A stretch of 64,000 nt of DNA from Bradyrhizobium sp. Ce-3 (lineage in GTDB: Bacteria; Pseudomonadota; Alphaproteobacteria; Rhizobiales; Xanthobacteraceae): positions 1 to 64,000 of the forward strand of contig NZ_BQUV01000005.1 in NCBI RefSeq assembly GCF_022835695.1. The letters are read 5' to 3'. The notes below the pieces were generated by a model. It saw only the letters and a list, made by a program, of their open reading frames with translations, had not been told where the DNA came from and searched no databases. A program made the position numbers and the translations under genes. Below are positions 27,034 through 36,068 of the stretch, piece after piece. Each line of letters starts with the position of its first letter. The first letter of the stretch is position 1.

Positions 27034-27303
27034 ATGCGCCTGAAGCTGTTCGCGATCGCCGCGTTTGCGGTCACCCTGGCCGGGCCTGCCGCCGGGCAGG
27101 CCTATGATCCGAACTATCCGGTGTGCATGCAGGTCTTTGAGGGCAGGGGCGCCGGAAACTACATCGATTGCAGCTTTACCTCGATCCCGCAGTGCCAGTT
27201 CAATGCGTCTGGCCGCTCCGCGATCTGCTCCGAGAATCCGTTCTTCGCGCCACCGCCGGCGCCGAAGCGCCGGGCGCATCGCAGTCGCCACCGCGCTCAC
27301 TGA
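27034..27303 (+). CDS. DUF3551-type small secreted protein, tandem paralogue
   Basis: This protein (89 aa) is clearly a duplicate of the preceding gene product: same signal peptide layout, YDPNYPVCMQVFEG, NYIDCSFTSIPQCQFNASG and CSENPFF. The C-terminus is a basic tail rich in Arg and His. ATG 27034 is preceded by AAGGAGAG. Confidence 0.8.
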   Translation: MRLKLFAIAAFAVTLAGPAAGQAYDPNYPVCMQVFEGRGAGNYIDCSFTSIPQCQFNASGRSAICSENPFFAPPPAPKRRAHRSRHRAH

Positions 27304-27316
27304 GCAATGCCTGCCG

Positions 27317-28516
27317 TCAGACCGGCACGCTCAACGCGTCGTAGGTGAACAGCCAGTCATAGCGCTCGCGCACCCGGTCGGGCTGCCACTCGCGCGAGAC
27401 ATAGGCGTCGGCGCCATCGGCATCGGCGAGTGCCGGATTGTGGAAGCGCCTGGCATTCTCGGCCGACTTCACCACGATCGTATTGGTTCGCGTCAGCCTT
27501 GCGGCCTGATAGCGCTGCAGCGCCTCCTCGGGCGGGAAACGTTCGAGGCAGCGCGCCAGCACCATGCCGTCCTCGATCGCCATATTGGCACCTTGCGCCA
27601 GGAACGGCAGCGTCGGATGCGCGGCGTCGCCGAGCAGGCAGGCGCGCCCGGCGACGAAGCGATCGAGCGGATCGCGGCCGAGCAGGGCCCATTTGTAGGG
27701 AATATCGAGATTGTCGATGATGGTGTGGATCTCCGGATTCCATCCGGCAAAAGCGCCGCTGCAGGCTTCGCGCGTGCCGCGTTCGGTCCACGACTCGACC
27801 GACCAGCTCTCGCCCTCGAAGATGCCGACGAAGTTCAACAGCTCGCCGCGGCGAAGCGGATAGGTGATGACGTGGCCGCCGGGGCCGATCCAGTTGGTGC
27901 CGACGTCGCGCCTGAGCGCCGCCGGCAGCCGCTGCATCGGCACCAGGCCGCGCCAGGCGGCGACGCCCGAGAAGAACGGCCTGGCGTCGCCGCCGATCTG
28001 TCGGCGAATCTCGGAGTGCACGCCGTCGGCGCCGATCACGATGTCGCCGCGCCGCTGCGCGCCATTGGCGAGCAGCAGCTGGATGCCGTCGGCGCCCTGG
28101 TCAAAACCGGTGCAGCGGCTGTCGAGATGAAGCCGCCCCGGTGCCCGCGCATTGAAGGCGTCGACCAGCACGCGGTGAAAGTCGCCGCGATGCACCATCC
28201 AGTACGGCGCGCCATAGATCGCGCGCGAGGCGGCGCCGAGGTCGAACAGTTTCCAGGTCCGTCCGGTGCTGAACAGCCGGATCTCCTTGCCCGACGGCTC
28301 GCAGGCGATCGCCTGCATCTGCTGCTCGAGGCCGAGCGCGATCAGGACGCGCGTGCCGTTGGCGCTGAGCTGGACGCCGGCGCCGAGCTCGCGCAGCTCG
28401 GAGGCCTGCTCGAAGATCTCGACCTCAATGCCCCGCTGCAGCAGCGACAAGCCCGCGACGAGGCCGCCGATCCCGCCGCCGGCAATCAGGACTTTTGGCT
28501 TGTGCTGTGAGTTCAC
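27317..28516 (-). CDS. FAD-dependent aromatic monooxygenase (salicylate-hydroxylase-like)
   Basis: Flavoprotein hydroxylase (399 aa). The N-terminal Rossmann motif [18 protein letters not shown] binds [14 protein letters not shown] is the DG region, and [22 protein letters not shown] is the second FAD motif. Similar enzymes hydroxylate salicylate or hydroxybenzoates with NAD(P)H. It is the last gene of the dioxygenase operon, 15 bases after the 131-aa gene, and probably acts on the product of that dioxygenase or on a related ring compound. Confidence 0.88.
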   Translation of the reverse strand: MNSQHKPKVLIAGGGIGGLVAGLSLLQRGIEVEIFEQASELRELGAGVQLSANGTRVLIALGLEQQMQAIACEPSGKEIRLFSTGRTWKLFDLGAASRAIYGAPYWMVHRGDFHRVLVDAFNARAPGRLHLDSRCTGFDQGADGIQLLLANGAQRRGDIVIGADGVHSEIRRQIGGDARPFFSGVAAWRGLVPMQRLPAALRRDVGTNWIGPGGHVITYPLRRGELLNFVGIFEGESWSVESWTERGTREACSGAFAGWNPEIHTIIDNLDIPYKWALLGRDPLDRFVAGRACLLGDAAHPTLPFLAQGANMAIEDGMVLARCLERFPPEEALQRYQAARLTRTNTIVVKSAENARRFHNPALADADGADAYVSREWQPDRVRERYDWLFTYDALSVPV

Positions 28517-28531
28517 GCGATCTGCCCGCCG

Positions 28532-28927
28532 CTATCTGCGCGTGATCAGGAAGTCGTCGGTGAACTCGCCGCGCGACACCTTGACCGGGATCTCGCCCTC
28601 GCTGCCGATCTCGACGATTTCCGAGCCGGACTTGTTGTCTTCAGGCGTCAGTAGCTCGATGCGCTCGGCGATCCGCTGCGCCTGCCAATCGGTCAGCTTC
28701 CAGGCGAACCGGCCGCCGAGATCGCGCATGCCGAACTCGTCGTCGGCCGGCGCCAGCACCAGTTCGTTGCGCGAGACCGCGCCGGGAATGCCCTCCGCCA
28801 CGGCGATGGCGCGCGGGTTCTCGGCAAAGTGCCGCAGCAGCTTGGCCAGCGCGGCGATATCAGCGGCCTCGCCGAGGAACAGGAACAGCGGATGGAAATC
28901 GCTCGGCATGTATTCAAATCGCAGCAT
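28532..28927 (-). CDS. hypothetical protein in the dioxygenase operon (131 aa)
   Basis: Soluble protein beginning MLRFEYMPSDFHPLFLFLGE and ending GEFTDDFLITRR, with no recognised domain. It is acidic, mixed alpha/beta by composition, and has no cysteines. Its tight spacing (23 and 15 bases) between the 64-aa gene and the FAD monooxygenase argues for a role in the same pathway. The ATG at 28927 is chosen over an upstream frame that overlaps the preceding gene. Confidence 0.65.
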   Translation of the reverse strand: MLRFEYMPSDFHPLFLFLGEAADIAALAKLLRHFAENPRAIAVAEGIPGAVSRNELVLAPADDEFGMRDLGGRFAWKLTDWQAQRIAERIELLTPEDNKSGSEIVEIGSEGEIPVKVSRGEFTDDFLITRR

Positions 28928-28950
28928 GATCGATGCTCCGTTCGCCGCAA

Positions 28951-29145
28951 TTACTCGCTGAGCACCTTGATGACGTCCTGGGCATGGCACAGCTCGACGG
29001 TGCCGACATCGCCGGGCCGGGCGGGGCACTCCAGATAACGCACCTGCAGCCACTGGCCATCGTCCATGTTCTCCACCACCTCGGCGACGACGCCGGCCTC
29101 GAGCTTCAGCCGCGTCCCCACCTTGATCGCCATCACGTCAATCAT
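28951..29145 (-). CDS. hypothetical small protein in the dioxygenase operon (64 aa)
   Basis: A 64-residue protein (MIDVMAIKVGTRLKLEAG...VIKVLSE) rich in beta-type residues, with GTVELCHAQDV near the end. The composition resembles small SH3-like/KOW-type folds, but that is only an impression. It sits 33 bases after the beta-subunit gene and 23 before the 131-aa gene. Confidence 0.65.
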   Translation of the reverse strand: MIDVMAIKVGTRLKLEAGVVAEVVENMDDGQWLQVRYLECPARPGDVGTVELCHAQDVIKVLSE

Positions 29146-29178
29146 TGTTACCCTTGGCTCCGCCTGAATTCGCTTCGC

Positions 29179-29772
29179 TCAGAAGAACGTCGTGAGATTC
29201 TTGGCCAGCAGGATGTTCTGTTCAAGCAGTATCTCGCGCCGCGCGATCTTGAAGCCATTGCCGGTCAGCCGCAGCGTGTCGTTGCGGCGGCCGACGAAGA
29301 TGTAGGTCTCGTACTCGACGCGGTTCTGATAGACCAGGAAGCGGCTGGTGACATCGAGCTCGTGCGGCGCGCCGATCTCCGGCCGCGCGCCCTTGATCTG
29401 CACATTGCTGACGATGTGGGTGATCCGCGACAGCGGCTCCTCGGCATAGTGCACGCCGGTCAGGATTTGCTCGACCCGCTTGGTCAATGTCCATTTGTCC
29501 TCGTCGAACCAGCTGATGCCTTCGCCACGTTTGGTGTTCTCGCGTGCGGCCTGCTGGCCGAACTTCACGTTGCGCCGGATCGGCATGAAATAGCTGATGT
29601 CGTCGCTGAGCAGCTCGAGCCAGTCGCGGAAGCGGCGCTCATCGAGCAGATCGGCCTCGTTGTAGTAGAAGTCCTCGACATCGGCCTTCAGCCGGTAGTA
29701 GGCCGCCGATCGTTCGATCGCGGCATTGGTGAGCTGTTCCTGTCGGTCCTGATCCTGAACGGTGGTCGTCAT
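29179..29772 (-). CDS. aromatic-ring-hydroxylating dioxygenase beta subunit
   Basis: Small subunit (197 aa) of a Rieske non-haem-iron dioxygenase. The SnoaL-like fold carries family words FYYNEADLLDERRFRDWLEL, then DDISYFMP and RNRVEYETYIFVGRR-type sequence. It has a structural role in the alpha3beta3 enzyme. GAGGAGAG lies just before the ATG at 29772. It is the partner of the alpha subunit at 30602-31951, with the SDR gene between. Confidence 0.92.
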   Translation of the reverse strand: MTTTVQDQDRQEQLTNAAIERSAAYYRLKADVEDFYYNEADLLDERRFRDWLELLSDDISYFMPIRRNVKFGQQAARENTKRGEGISWFDEDKWTLTKRVEQILTGVHYAEEPLSRITHIVSNVQIKGARPEIGAPHELDVTSRFLVYQNRVEYETYIFVGRRNDTLRLTGNGFKIARREILLEQNILLAKNLTTFF

Positions 29773-29798
29773 CGGTCTCTCCTCATCAGGCAGGGGTG

Positions 29799-30605
29799 TC
29801 AGGTCGCCGGCTTCGGCGGGATCGGTCCGCCCTGCTGGGCGAAGCAGCCGACATCGATCACGGTGCCGGACAGTGTTTCGGCGTCCGGCGACAGCAGGAA
29901 GGCGACGACATTGGCGATGTCGCTGCCTTCAGCGACGCGGCCCGCGGCAGTGCCCGGCGCGCTTTTGCCAAGGCGCGCCGCGTCGCCGCCGACACGGCCG
30001 AGGCTCATGCCGCTGACGATGCCGCCGCCGCCGGGGATCACGGTGTTGACGCGGATGCGCTGGTGGAAGAAGTCGTAGGCCATCGCCGCGCTCAACGCGA
30101 CAACGCCGCCCTTGCTTGCGCTGTAGACTGCCATGTTCGGCTTGCCCCAGCCGGCGCCGGACCCGATGTTGACGATCGAGCCGCCGCCCTGCGCGATCAT
30201 GTGCGGGATCGCGGCGCGGCTGGTCAAATACGGGCCCTTCAGATTGACGGCGATGATGCGGTCGAACAGCGCCTCGTCGGTGTCGAGCACGGTGCCGAGC
30301 GGACCGATCGCGGCATTGTTGACGACGCCGTCGATACGGCCGAACCGCGCCATGGCGTGCGCGACCACCTTGCCGACATCACCCGCCTGCGACACGTCGG
30401 CTTCCATCAGTTCGGCGGTGAGGCCTTCGCGAGCGAGCTCGTCGCGCAAGGCCGGAATGGCGTTCTGCGCGGTGCTCGAGATTTGCGGTGCCTCGAGGCC
30501 GAACGCCACCACCGCATGGCCGCGCCTGGCGAGGCCGAGCGTGATCGCGCGGCCGATGCCGAAGGTGCCTCCGCTGACGAGGACGGTTTTTCGGGGCGCG
30601 GTCAT
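29799..30605 (-). CDS. SDR oxidoreductase (probable cis-dihydrodiol dehydrogenase)
   Basis: Short-chain dehydrogenase (268 aa). The cofactor motif is VSGGTFGIGRA, NNAAIG follows, and the catalytic Ser...Tyr-x3-Lys is seen in NIGSGAGWG and YSASKGG. The ATG overlaps the alpha-subunit stop by four bases, so the two are coupled. In this setting it most likely rearomatises the dihydrodiol made by the dioxygenase. Confidence 0.88.
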   Translation of the reverse strand: MTAPRKTVLVSGGTFGIGRAITLGLARRGHAVVAFGLEAPQISSTAQNAIPALRDELAREGLTAELMEADVSQAGDVGKVVAHAMARFGRIDGVVNNAAIGPLGTVLDTDEALFDRIIAVNLKGPYLTSRAAIPHMIAQGGGSIVNIGSGAGWGKPNMAVYSASKGGVVALSAAMAYDFFHQRIRVNTVIPGGGGIVSGMSLGRVGGDAARLGKSAPGTAAGRVAEGSDIANVVAFLLSPDAETLSGTVIDVGCFAQQGGPIPPKPAT

Positions 30606-31951
30606 TCTGCGGCCTGCCGGTCGCTTGCGGGCGATCCGAGCAACTCGTGCCAGTCGCCGCCCTGCATGTAGGTGGTCCAGCGGCGATAGAAGCCGCGTGC
30701 GATCTGCTCGGTGACCTGGGTGGAGACATCGCCGCCGAGCGGATGATCGGTGACGTAGGCGCCCATCGACTGCTGATAGTTGAAGGGATAGCGCCGGGCG
30801 ACCGTGCCGGTGCTCGCCGCGGTCGCATAAAGCCAGTTCTCCATGTCGTCCTGCTCGGTCATGCCGGCCGGGCCGGAGTAGCGCATGTAATAGCGGCGCA
30901 GATATTCCTTGGCTTCCTTCGGCGCGTCCTTGTCGACCAGGAAGAAGCGCCAGCCCTCGGTCGAGGTCGGGCTGTGCGGATGCCAGGCGCACAATCCGCG
31001 CGGCTGGCGGCCGTGATAGGAGGTGTTGGGGAAGATCGTGCCGACGAACGGCAGCAGCCGCGCGCCTTCGCCGAGCCGCCGCTTGCGCTCCTCGAAGCAG
31101 TGCCGGAAGTATTGCTCGAGGATCGGGTTGTCGAGGAAGGACTCGATATATTCGTTGGCCTCCGGCTGGATCGCGCTGTGCACGCCGTGGCCCTCGGGAA
31201 AGCTGATCCAGACGTGCTGCGCCTTTTCCAGCTCGTCGTCGCGGCGGCCCTTCTTGCCGGCGGCCGCGCTCGGTCCGATGCCGATCAGGTCGACCGAGCG
31301 GTGGCTCGGATTGTGATAGGTGTCGCCGAGGAAGTTCTCGGCGGCGAATTTCCAGTTGGCGGGGAATACCCATTTGTGGACGCCGATCACCTCGGAGCCG
31401 CCCTCGCGGCCGTCGCGGCAGTCGAGTGCCTGGTCGAGATGGATCCTGGCATCGCCGAGATAGGTGATGAAGTCGGGCGCATCCTTGTCCCAGGTCGCCC
31501 AGATCGAGCCCTTGTAGTTGCAGAGTTTGGCGACAGAAACGAGGGAATTTGCCTCGCGGTCGAGCACGCCGTCATAGAGCGTCCGGTGCAGCGGAACGCC
31601 CTGCAGCTTGCCGTCGGTGGTGTAGGTCCAGCTGTGATAGGGGCAGGTGAACAGCGACGTGTTGCCCTGCTCGTAGCGGCACACCTTCATGCCGCGGTGC
31701 CGGCATGAATTGAGGAAGACGTGGATCTCGCTTTTCTTGTCGCGGCAGAGGATCACGGATTCCTCGCCCATCCGCGAGGTGTAGAAATCGCCGGGGTTGG
31801 GCACCAGGCTTTCGTGACCGACCAGCAGCCAGGCGCGGGTGAACACCTTGTCGAGCTCCTGCCGATAGATATCGGCGTCGACGAAGATCTCGCGGCTGAT
31901 GAAGCCACCCTTGACGTCAACAAGCTGATCGAAATCGTTGCGAAGCGGCAT
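30602..31951 (-). CDS. Rieske aromatic-ring-hydroxylating dioxygenase alpha subunit
   Basis: Catalytic subunit (449 aa). Rieske ligands are in CRHRGMKVC and CPYHSW (Cys-x-His...Cys-x2-His). The mononuclear iron site is in ENFLGDTYHNPSHRS (the aspartate bridges to the Rieske centre), with the third ligand probably in TEQDDMENW. AAGGAGGAG precedes the ATG at 31951. No ferredoxin or reductase gene is in the operon, so electrons must come from elsewhere. Aromatic acid substrates are typical for this sequence group, but the substrate is not fixed. Confidence 0.93.
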   Translation of the reverse strand: MPLRNDFDQLVDVKGGFISREIFVDADIYRQELDKVFTRAWLLVGHESLVPNPGDFYTSRMGEESVILCRDKKSEIHVFLNSCRHRGMKVCRYEQGNTSLFTCPYHSWTYTTDGKLQGVPLHRTLYDGVLDREANSLVSVAKLCNYKGSIWATWDKDAPDFITYLGDARIHLDQALDCRDGREGGSEVIGVHKWVFPANWKFAAENFLGDTYHNPSHRSVDLIGIGPSAAAGKKGRRDDELEKAQHVWISFPEGHGVHSAIQPEANEYIESFLDNPILEQYFRHCFEERKRRLGEGARLLPFVGTIFPNTSYHGRQPRGLCAWHPHSPTSTEGWRFFLVDKDAPKEAKEYLRRYYMRYSGPAGMTEQDDMENWLYATAASTGTVARRYPFNYQQSMGAYVTDHPLGGDVSTQVTEQIARGFYRRWTTYMQGGDWHELLGSPASDRQAAE

Positions 31952-32007
31952 CGGCTCCTCCTTGTCAGACCTGCGCGACCGTGGGTCGCGGCGAATGATG
32001 GTGCGTC

Positions 32008-33237
32008 CTATTTGTCGAGCTTGCAGCCGCCCGTTCCCTCGGGGCGGAACGCCTTGTCGCCGGGGATGACCGCGATCTTCTGGTAGTAGTCCCAGGGATA
32101 TTTGCTCTCGTCCGGCTTCTTCACGCGGTAGAGCGAGAGGTCGTAGACAACGCGGCCGTCCTTGCGGATATGCGCGGGGCGGCCGAAGAAATCGACGGGC
32201 AGCTTGCGCATCTCGGCATTGACCGACTTGGCCTCGTCGCTGCCGGCGGCCTCGATCGCTTTCAGATAATGGCGCACGGCGGCATAGGTCGCGGCCTGCA
32301 ATTTGGTCGGCTCGCGCTTCTCGATCTCGATGAAGCGCTTGGCGAAGGCGCGGGTGCCGTCGTCGTCATCCCAGTAATATTGCGACGCGATGTACATGCC
32401 CTGCGCGTCGCGCAGGCCGATCGAATGCACGTCGGAGATGAAGGTCAGCATGCCGACGATGGTCTGCCCGCCCTGTTGCAGGCCGAATTCATGGGTCTGC
32501 TTCACCGCGTTGACGGTGTCGGCGCCGGTGCCGGCCAGCGCCACCACCTTGGCGCCGGAATTCTGCGCCGCCAGCAGGAAGGACGAGAAGTCGGTGGTGT
32601 TGAAGGGATAGCGCACCGCGCCGATCACCTTGCCGCCGGCATCGGTCACCGCGCGCGAGGCATCCTTCACCATCGCGGTGCCGAACGAATAGTCGACCGC
32701 GACGAAGAACCATTCCTTGCCGACGCGGCGGCTGAGCTCGCCGACCAGGCCGGCCGACAGCGCGTAAGTGTCGTCGGCCCAATGGGTGATGACGGGCGAG
32801 CATTTGTCGCCGGTCAGATCGGAGGTCGCGGCGCCCGAGACCAGCGCGGTCCGGTTGCTCTGCGTCGCAAGTCCGGCAACCGCAAGGCCGACCGAGCTCA
32901 CCGCGAGATCGGTCACCGCGTCGACATGTTCGACATCGAACCATTGCCGCGCGATCCCGACCGCGACGTCGGGTTTGTTCTGGTGGTCCGCCGAGATGAT
33001 CTCGATCGGCTTGCCCAGCACCTTGTTGTGAAAATCCTCGGCGGCGAGCCTGGCGGCGGTCACCGAGCCCGGCCCGCCGAGATCGCGGCCGCTGCCGTAA
33101 TCGCCGAGGACGGCAATCCGCACCACGCCGTCCGAGATGCCTGAGCCGTCGGGCGCGGCGTGCGCCAGCGGTGTCGCGAGCATCAGCAGGGCGATCGCCG
33201 AGGCGGCCGATCTGCGCGAGGCGTGTGTCTGCAGCAA
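32008..33237 (-). CDS. ABC branched-chain-type (HAAT) substrate-binding protein
   Basis: Periplasmic binding protein (about 409 aa) of the Leu/Ile/Val family, which often binds aromatic acids in degradation operons. The signal peptide ends LATPLAHA, then SDGVVRIAVLGDYGSG. The start is taken at TTG 33237, with GGGAGG upstream. The in-frame ATGs at 33282-33285 overlap the operator palindrome and are less likely. It is the first gene of the dioxygenase operon, 56 bases before the alpha subunit. No permease genes are adjacent. Confidence 0.85.
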   Translation of the reverse strand: MLQTHASRRSAASAIALLMLATPLAHAAPDGSGISDGVVRIAVLGDYGSGRDLGGPGSVTAARLAAEDFHNKVLGKPIEIISADHQNKPDVAVGIARQWFDVEHVDAVTDLAVSSVGLAVAGLATQSNRTALVSGAATSDLTGDKCSPVITHWADDTYALSAGLVGELSRRVGKEWFFVAVDYSFGTAMVKDASRAVTDAGGKVIGAVRYPFNTTDFSSFLLAAQNSGAKVVALAGTGADTVNAVKQTHEFGLQQGGQTIVGMLTFISDVHSIGLRDAQGMYIASQYYWDDDDGTRAFAKRFIEIEKREPTKLQAATYAAVRHYLKAIEAAGSDEAKSVNAEMRKLPVDFFGRPAHIRKDGRVVYDLSLYRVKKPDESKYPWDYYQKIAVIPGDKAFRPEGTGGCKLDK

Positions 33238-33263
33238 TTCCAATCCTCCCGTCGATTTGTCGT

Positions 33264-33282
33264 ATGTCCATCTAGTGGACAT
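33264..33282. promoter_or_regulatory. perfect palindrome, probable IclR-type operator
   Basis: ATGTCCA-TCTAG-TGGACAT lies between the divergent iclR gene and the dioxygenase operon, 27 bases before the proposed TTG start and 92 bases before the iclR ATG. Confidence 0.7.
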
Positions 33283-33373
33283 CATTCTCATTATTTGAGA
33301 TAGTATCCGGGCGGGCCGAATGGTCAAGCGCGCTGGATGCAGCGCGCCCTGCCGAATTTGCGGATGTGGATGG

Positions 33374-34171
33374 ATGGCGAAGAAACCGAAGGCGGAGGCT
33401 CAGGACGCGGAGCAGGGGGCGTCAGGCGTGCGGGCGGTCGATCGCGCGATCGCGATCCTGCAATGCTTCACGCCCGATCAGCCGGCGATGAGCGTGATCG
33501 AGATCCAGAAGCGCGTCGGGCTGAGCCGGCCGACGCTCTATCGTCTGCTGCAGACGCTGGCGCAACGCGATCTGATCCAGGCCGAGGGCGACCCGCAGCG
33601 CTTCCGCCTCTCGCATGGCGTGATGAAGCTGTCGCATGTCTGGCTCAAGGGGCTGGAGATCGTCGCGGTCGCGCGCCCGATCGTCGAGGGCCTGCGCGAG
33701 GCGACCGGCGAGACCGCCGCCTTGTTCCGCGAGCAGGACGATCGCGGCATCTGCATCCTCGAATGCGAGAGCCGTCACGTGCTCTCGATCAGCCGCGGCG
33801 TCGGCCACAGTCTGAGCCTGATCAAGGGATCGACCGGCAAGGCGATGCTCGCCTTCATGGACCCGGCGCGGCAGGCCAGGCTACTGTCCGGCATTCCTGA
33901 TAAAGCCGACCGCGCGCGGCTCGAGCAAGCCCTTAGCTTTGCGCGGCGCAACGGCTATGCCACCAGCCACAGCGAGATCTTCGCCGGTTCAGCCGCGGTC
34001 TCCGCGCCCTGCTTCGATCACCGCGGCAATGTCGTCGGTTCGGTCGGTCTCTACGGACCGACCGCGCGCATCGACGAGCAGAAGCTGCTGGACTATTCCA
34101 GGCTGGTGCGCGAGGCGGGCCGGCAGATCTCAATCCTGCTCGGCTATCAGGACGGCGCGCCCATCGCGTAG
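33374..34171 (+). CDS. IclR-family transcriptional regulator
   Basis: Regulator of 265 aa. The winged helix (about residues 18-80) includes VRAVDRAIAILQCF, SVIEIQKRVGLSRPTLYRLLQTL. The C-terminal IclR effector domain holds GSTGKAMLAF and ISAPCFDHRGNVVGSVGL-type words (here AVSAPCFDHRGN). ATG 33374 (MAKKPK) begins the family homology. It is divergent from the dioxygenase operon, which it probably controls through the palindrome at 33264-33282. Its 3' end overlaps the convergent reductase gene by 25 bases. Confidence 0.92.
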   Translation: MAKKPKAEAQDAEQGASGVRAVDRAIAILQCFTPDQPAMSVIEIQKRVGLSRPTLYRLLQTLAQRDLIQAEGDPQRFRLSHGVMKLSHVWLKGLEIVAVARPIVEGLREATGETAALFREQDDRGICILECESRHVLSISRGVGHSLSLIKGSTGKAMLAFMDPARQARLLSGIPDKADRARLEQALSFARRNGYATSHSEIFAGSAAVSAPCFDHRGNVVGSVGLYGPTARIDEQKLLDYSRLVREAGRQISILLGYQDGAPIA

Positions 34172-35070
34172 GGCTTGAGCACCGCATAAAGGAAGTCGTG
34201 CGTCGGCGTCGGCACGCCGAGCTTGCGGCCGAGCTCGACCACCTTGCCGTTCAGCCAGGGCAGTTCGAGCCGGTTGCCGCGCTCGAGGTCGAGCGCCATC
34301 GAGGCCTTCATCGCCGGCGGCGCGTGTCCGATGAAGTCGAGCACCTTCGCAAGCGGCTCCGGCGGCAGCTTGATGCCGCTGGCGTGGGCGATGGCGATGA
34401 TCTCCTCGCAGGCCGACACGAACAGCGGGCGGATGTCGGGGTCGTCGCGCAGCCTGCCGATCGGCCGGCGCGTGACGGCGGTCATGCCGGCATTGGTGGC
34501 GAGACCGATGAACTTCATCCAGAGCTCGGTGTTGATCTGCTCGCTCAGCGTCGCGTCGAAGCCGGCCTTCAGGCAGAGCTCGAGCAGCGCCTTGCCGCGC
34601 GGCGTGACGCGGCCGTCGAGTTCGCCGAAGATCATGCGCATGAAGGTGCCGACCTGATTGATCACGCCGGGCTTGATGATCGAGGCCGAGATCTGCGCGA
34701 CGCCGCCCATCACTGCGTCGCGGCCGAGGATCGGGATCAGCCGGTCGGGCGCGTCGATGCCGTTCTGCAGCGGGATCACCGCGGTGTCGGGACCGACCAT
34801 CGGCTTGATGCGCGCTCCGGCGCTCTCGACGTCCCACAGCTTGACGCAGAACAGCACGATATCGACCGGGCCGACGGCAGCGGGATCGTCGGTCGCCTGG
34901 GTCGGCACCAGATGGGTCTCGCCGCGGCCGCCCTGAACCTTCAACCCCTCGCTGCGCATGGCGGCGAGATGAGCGCCGCGCGCGATAAAGGTGACGTCGG
35001 CTCCGGCATGCGCGAGCGCTGCACCAAAGCCACCACCGACGCCTCCAGCGCCCACCACTGCGATCCGCAT
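34147..35070 (-). CDS. 2-dehydropantoate 2-reductase family protein
   Basis: Ketopantoate-reductase fold (307 aa). The N-terminal NADP motif is IAVVGAGGVGGGFG, the catalytic lysine lies in the MKFIGLATNAGM helix, and the C-terminal domain has AMKASMALDLERGN. The family includes PanE and catabolic paralogues that reduce other 2-oxo acids. ATG 35070 (MRIAVVG) is chosen as the family start. It is not adjacent to pantothenate genes, so a catabolic paralogue is likely. Confidence 0.85.
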   Translation of the reverse strand: MRIAVVGAGGVGGGFGAALAHAGADVTFIARGAHLAAMRSEGLKVQGGRGETHLVPTQATDDPAAVGPVDIVLFCVKLWDVESAGARIKPMVGPDTAVIPLQNGIDAPDRLIPILGRDAVMGGVAQISASIIKPGVINQVGTFMRMIFGELDGRVTPRGKALLELCLKAGFDATLSEQINTELWMKFIGLATNAGMTAVTRRPIGRLRDDPDIRPLFVSACEEIIAIAHASGIKLPPEPLAKVLDFIGHAPPAMKASMALDLERGNRLELPWLNGKVVELGRKLGVPTPTHDFLYAVLKPYAMGAPS

Positions 35071-35252
35071 GACCTGCCTGCTCCTGTTTAATATGTCGGC
35101 CCGCAGCCTCGGCGATGTCAGAACAATTCTCAACCCGTCTTGCCGTGAAAACTCCGTGACCGCAGCCCTGCGGCCCTGCGCCATCTTCCTGCGTTGACTT
35201 GCCCGCCCGAACCGCTAAGCCATTTCGGAATGTTCGGGAGGGATGCGTGGCG

Positions 35253-36068
35253 ATGACGAAGCCGACGGCGGTCGCGCTTGACAGTGCGACGGTGGCGTTT
35301 CGGTTGGCGGACGGACGGGTCTATACCGCGGTCGAGCAGGCCAATCTTGCGGTTGATCATGGCGAGTTCGTCGCCATTGTCGGGCCGACCGGATGCGGGA
35401 AGTCGACGCTGCTCAATGTCACCGCCGGGCTGTTGAAACCCGCGGCAGGAACGGCAAGGATCTTCGACAAGCCGCTCGCCGGCCTCAATCGCGACGCCGG
35501 CTATCTGTTCCAGGCCGACGCGCTGTTCCCGTGGAAGACCGCGATCGACAATGTCGCGATCGGGCTCGAGATCCGCGGCACGCCGCGCAGCGAGGCGCTC
35601 GCCCGCGCGCAGCAATGGCTGACCTCGGTCGGGCTCGGCGCCTTCGCGGGCCGCTATCCGCATATGCTGTCGGGCGGCCAGCGCAAGCGCGTCGCGCTGG
35701 CGCAAGTCCTGATCCGCGATCCGAAGATCCTCTTGATGGACGAGCCGTTCGGTCCGCTCGATGCCCAGACAAGGCAGATCATGGGCAATCTGCTGCTCGA
35801 ATTGTGGACCGCCGACCGCAAGGCGGTGCTGTTCGTCACCCATGATCTCGAGGAGGCCATCGCGCTGGCCGACCGCGTCGTGATCATGTCGGCCGGGCCG
35901 AGCGCGCGCATCATCGGCGACTGGCGCATCACGCTGCCACGGCCGCGCGATATCGCCGAAATCAGGATGGAGAAGGATTTCCATGCCTTGCACCGCGAGA
36001 TCTGGGGCGTGCTGAAGGACGAGGTGATGAAGGGGTACGTGCAGTCGACGCAGGCGGGAGCCGCCTGA
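35253..36068 (+). CDS. NitT/TauT-family ABC transporter ATP-binding protein
   Basis: ATPase (271 aa) with Walker A GPTGCGKSTLL, Q-loop YLFQADALFPWKT, signature MLSGGQRKRVALAQ and Walker B ILLMDEPFGPLDAQT. This matches the nitrate/sulfonate/taurine importer group. ATG 35253 is preferred, with GGGAGGG nine bases upstream; GTG 35247 is an alternative. It overlaps the permease start by one base. Confidence 0.9.
   Translation: MTKPTAVALDSATVAFRLADGRVYTAVEQANLAVDHGEFVAIVGPTGCGKSTLLNVTAGLLKPAAGTARIFDKPLAGLNRDAGYLFQADALFPWKTAIDNVAIGLEIRGTPRSEALARAQQWLTSVGLGAFAGRYPHMLSGGQRKRVALAQVLIRDPKILLMDEPFGPLDAQTRQIMGNLLLELWTADRKAVLFVTHDLEEAIALADRVVIMSAGPSARIIGDWRITLPRPRDIAEIRMEKDFHALHREIWGVLKDEVMKGYVQSTQAGAA

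Noticed and set aside
27065-28510. Plus-strand frame of 481 aa opposite the FAD monooxygenase
   Set aside because: Shadow of the monooxygenase gene; the opposite strand has canonical FAD motifs.
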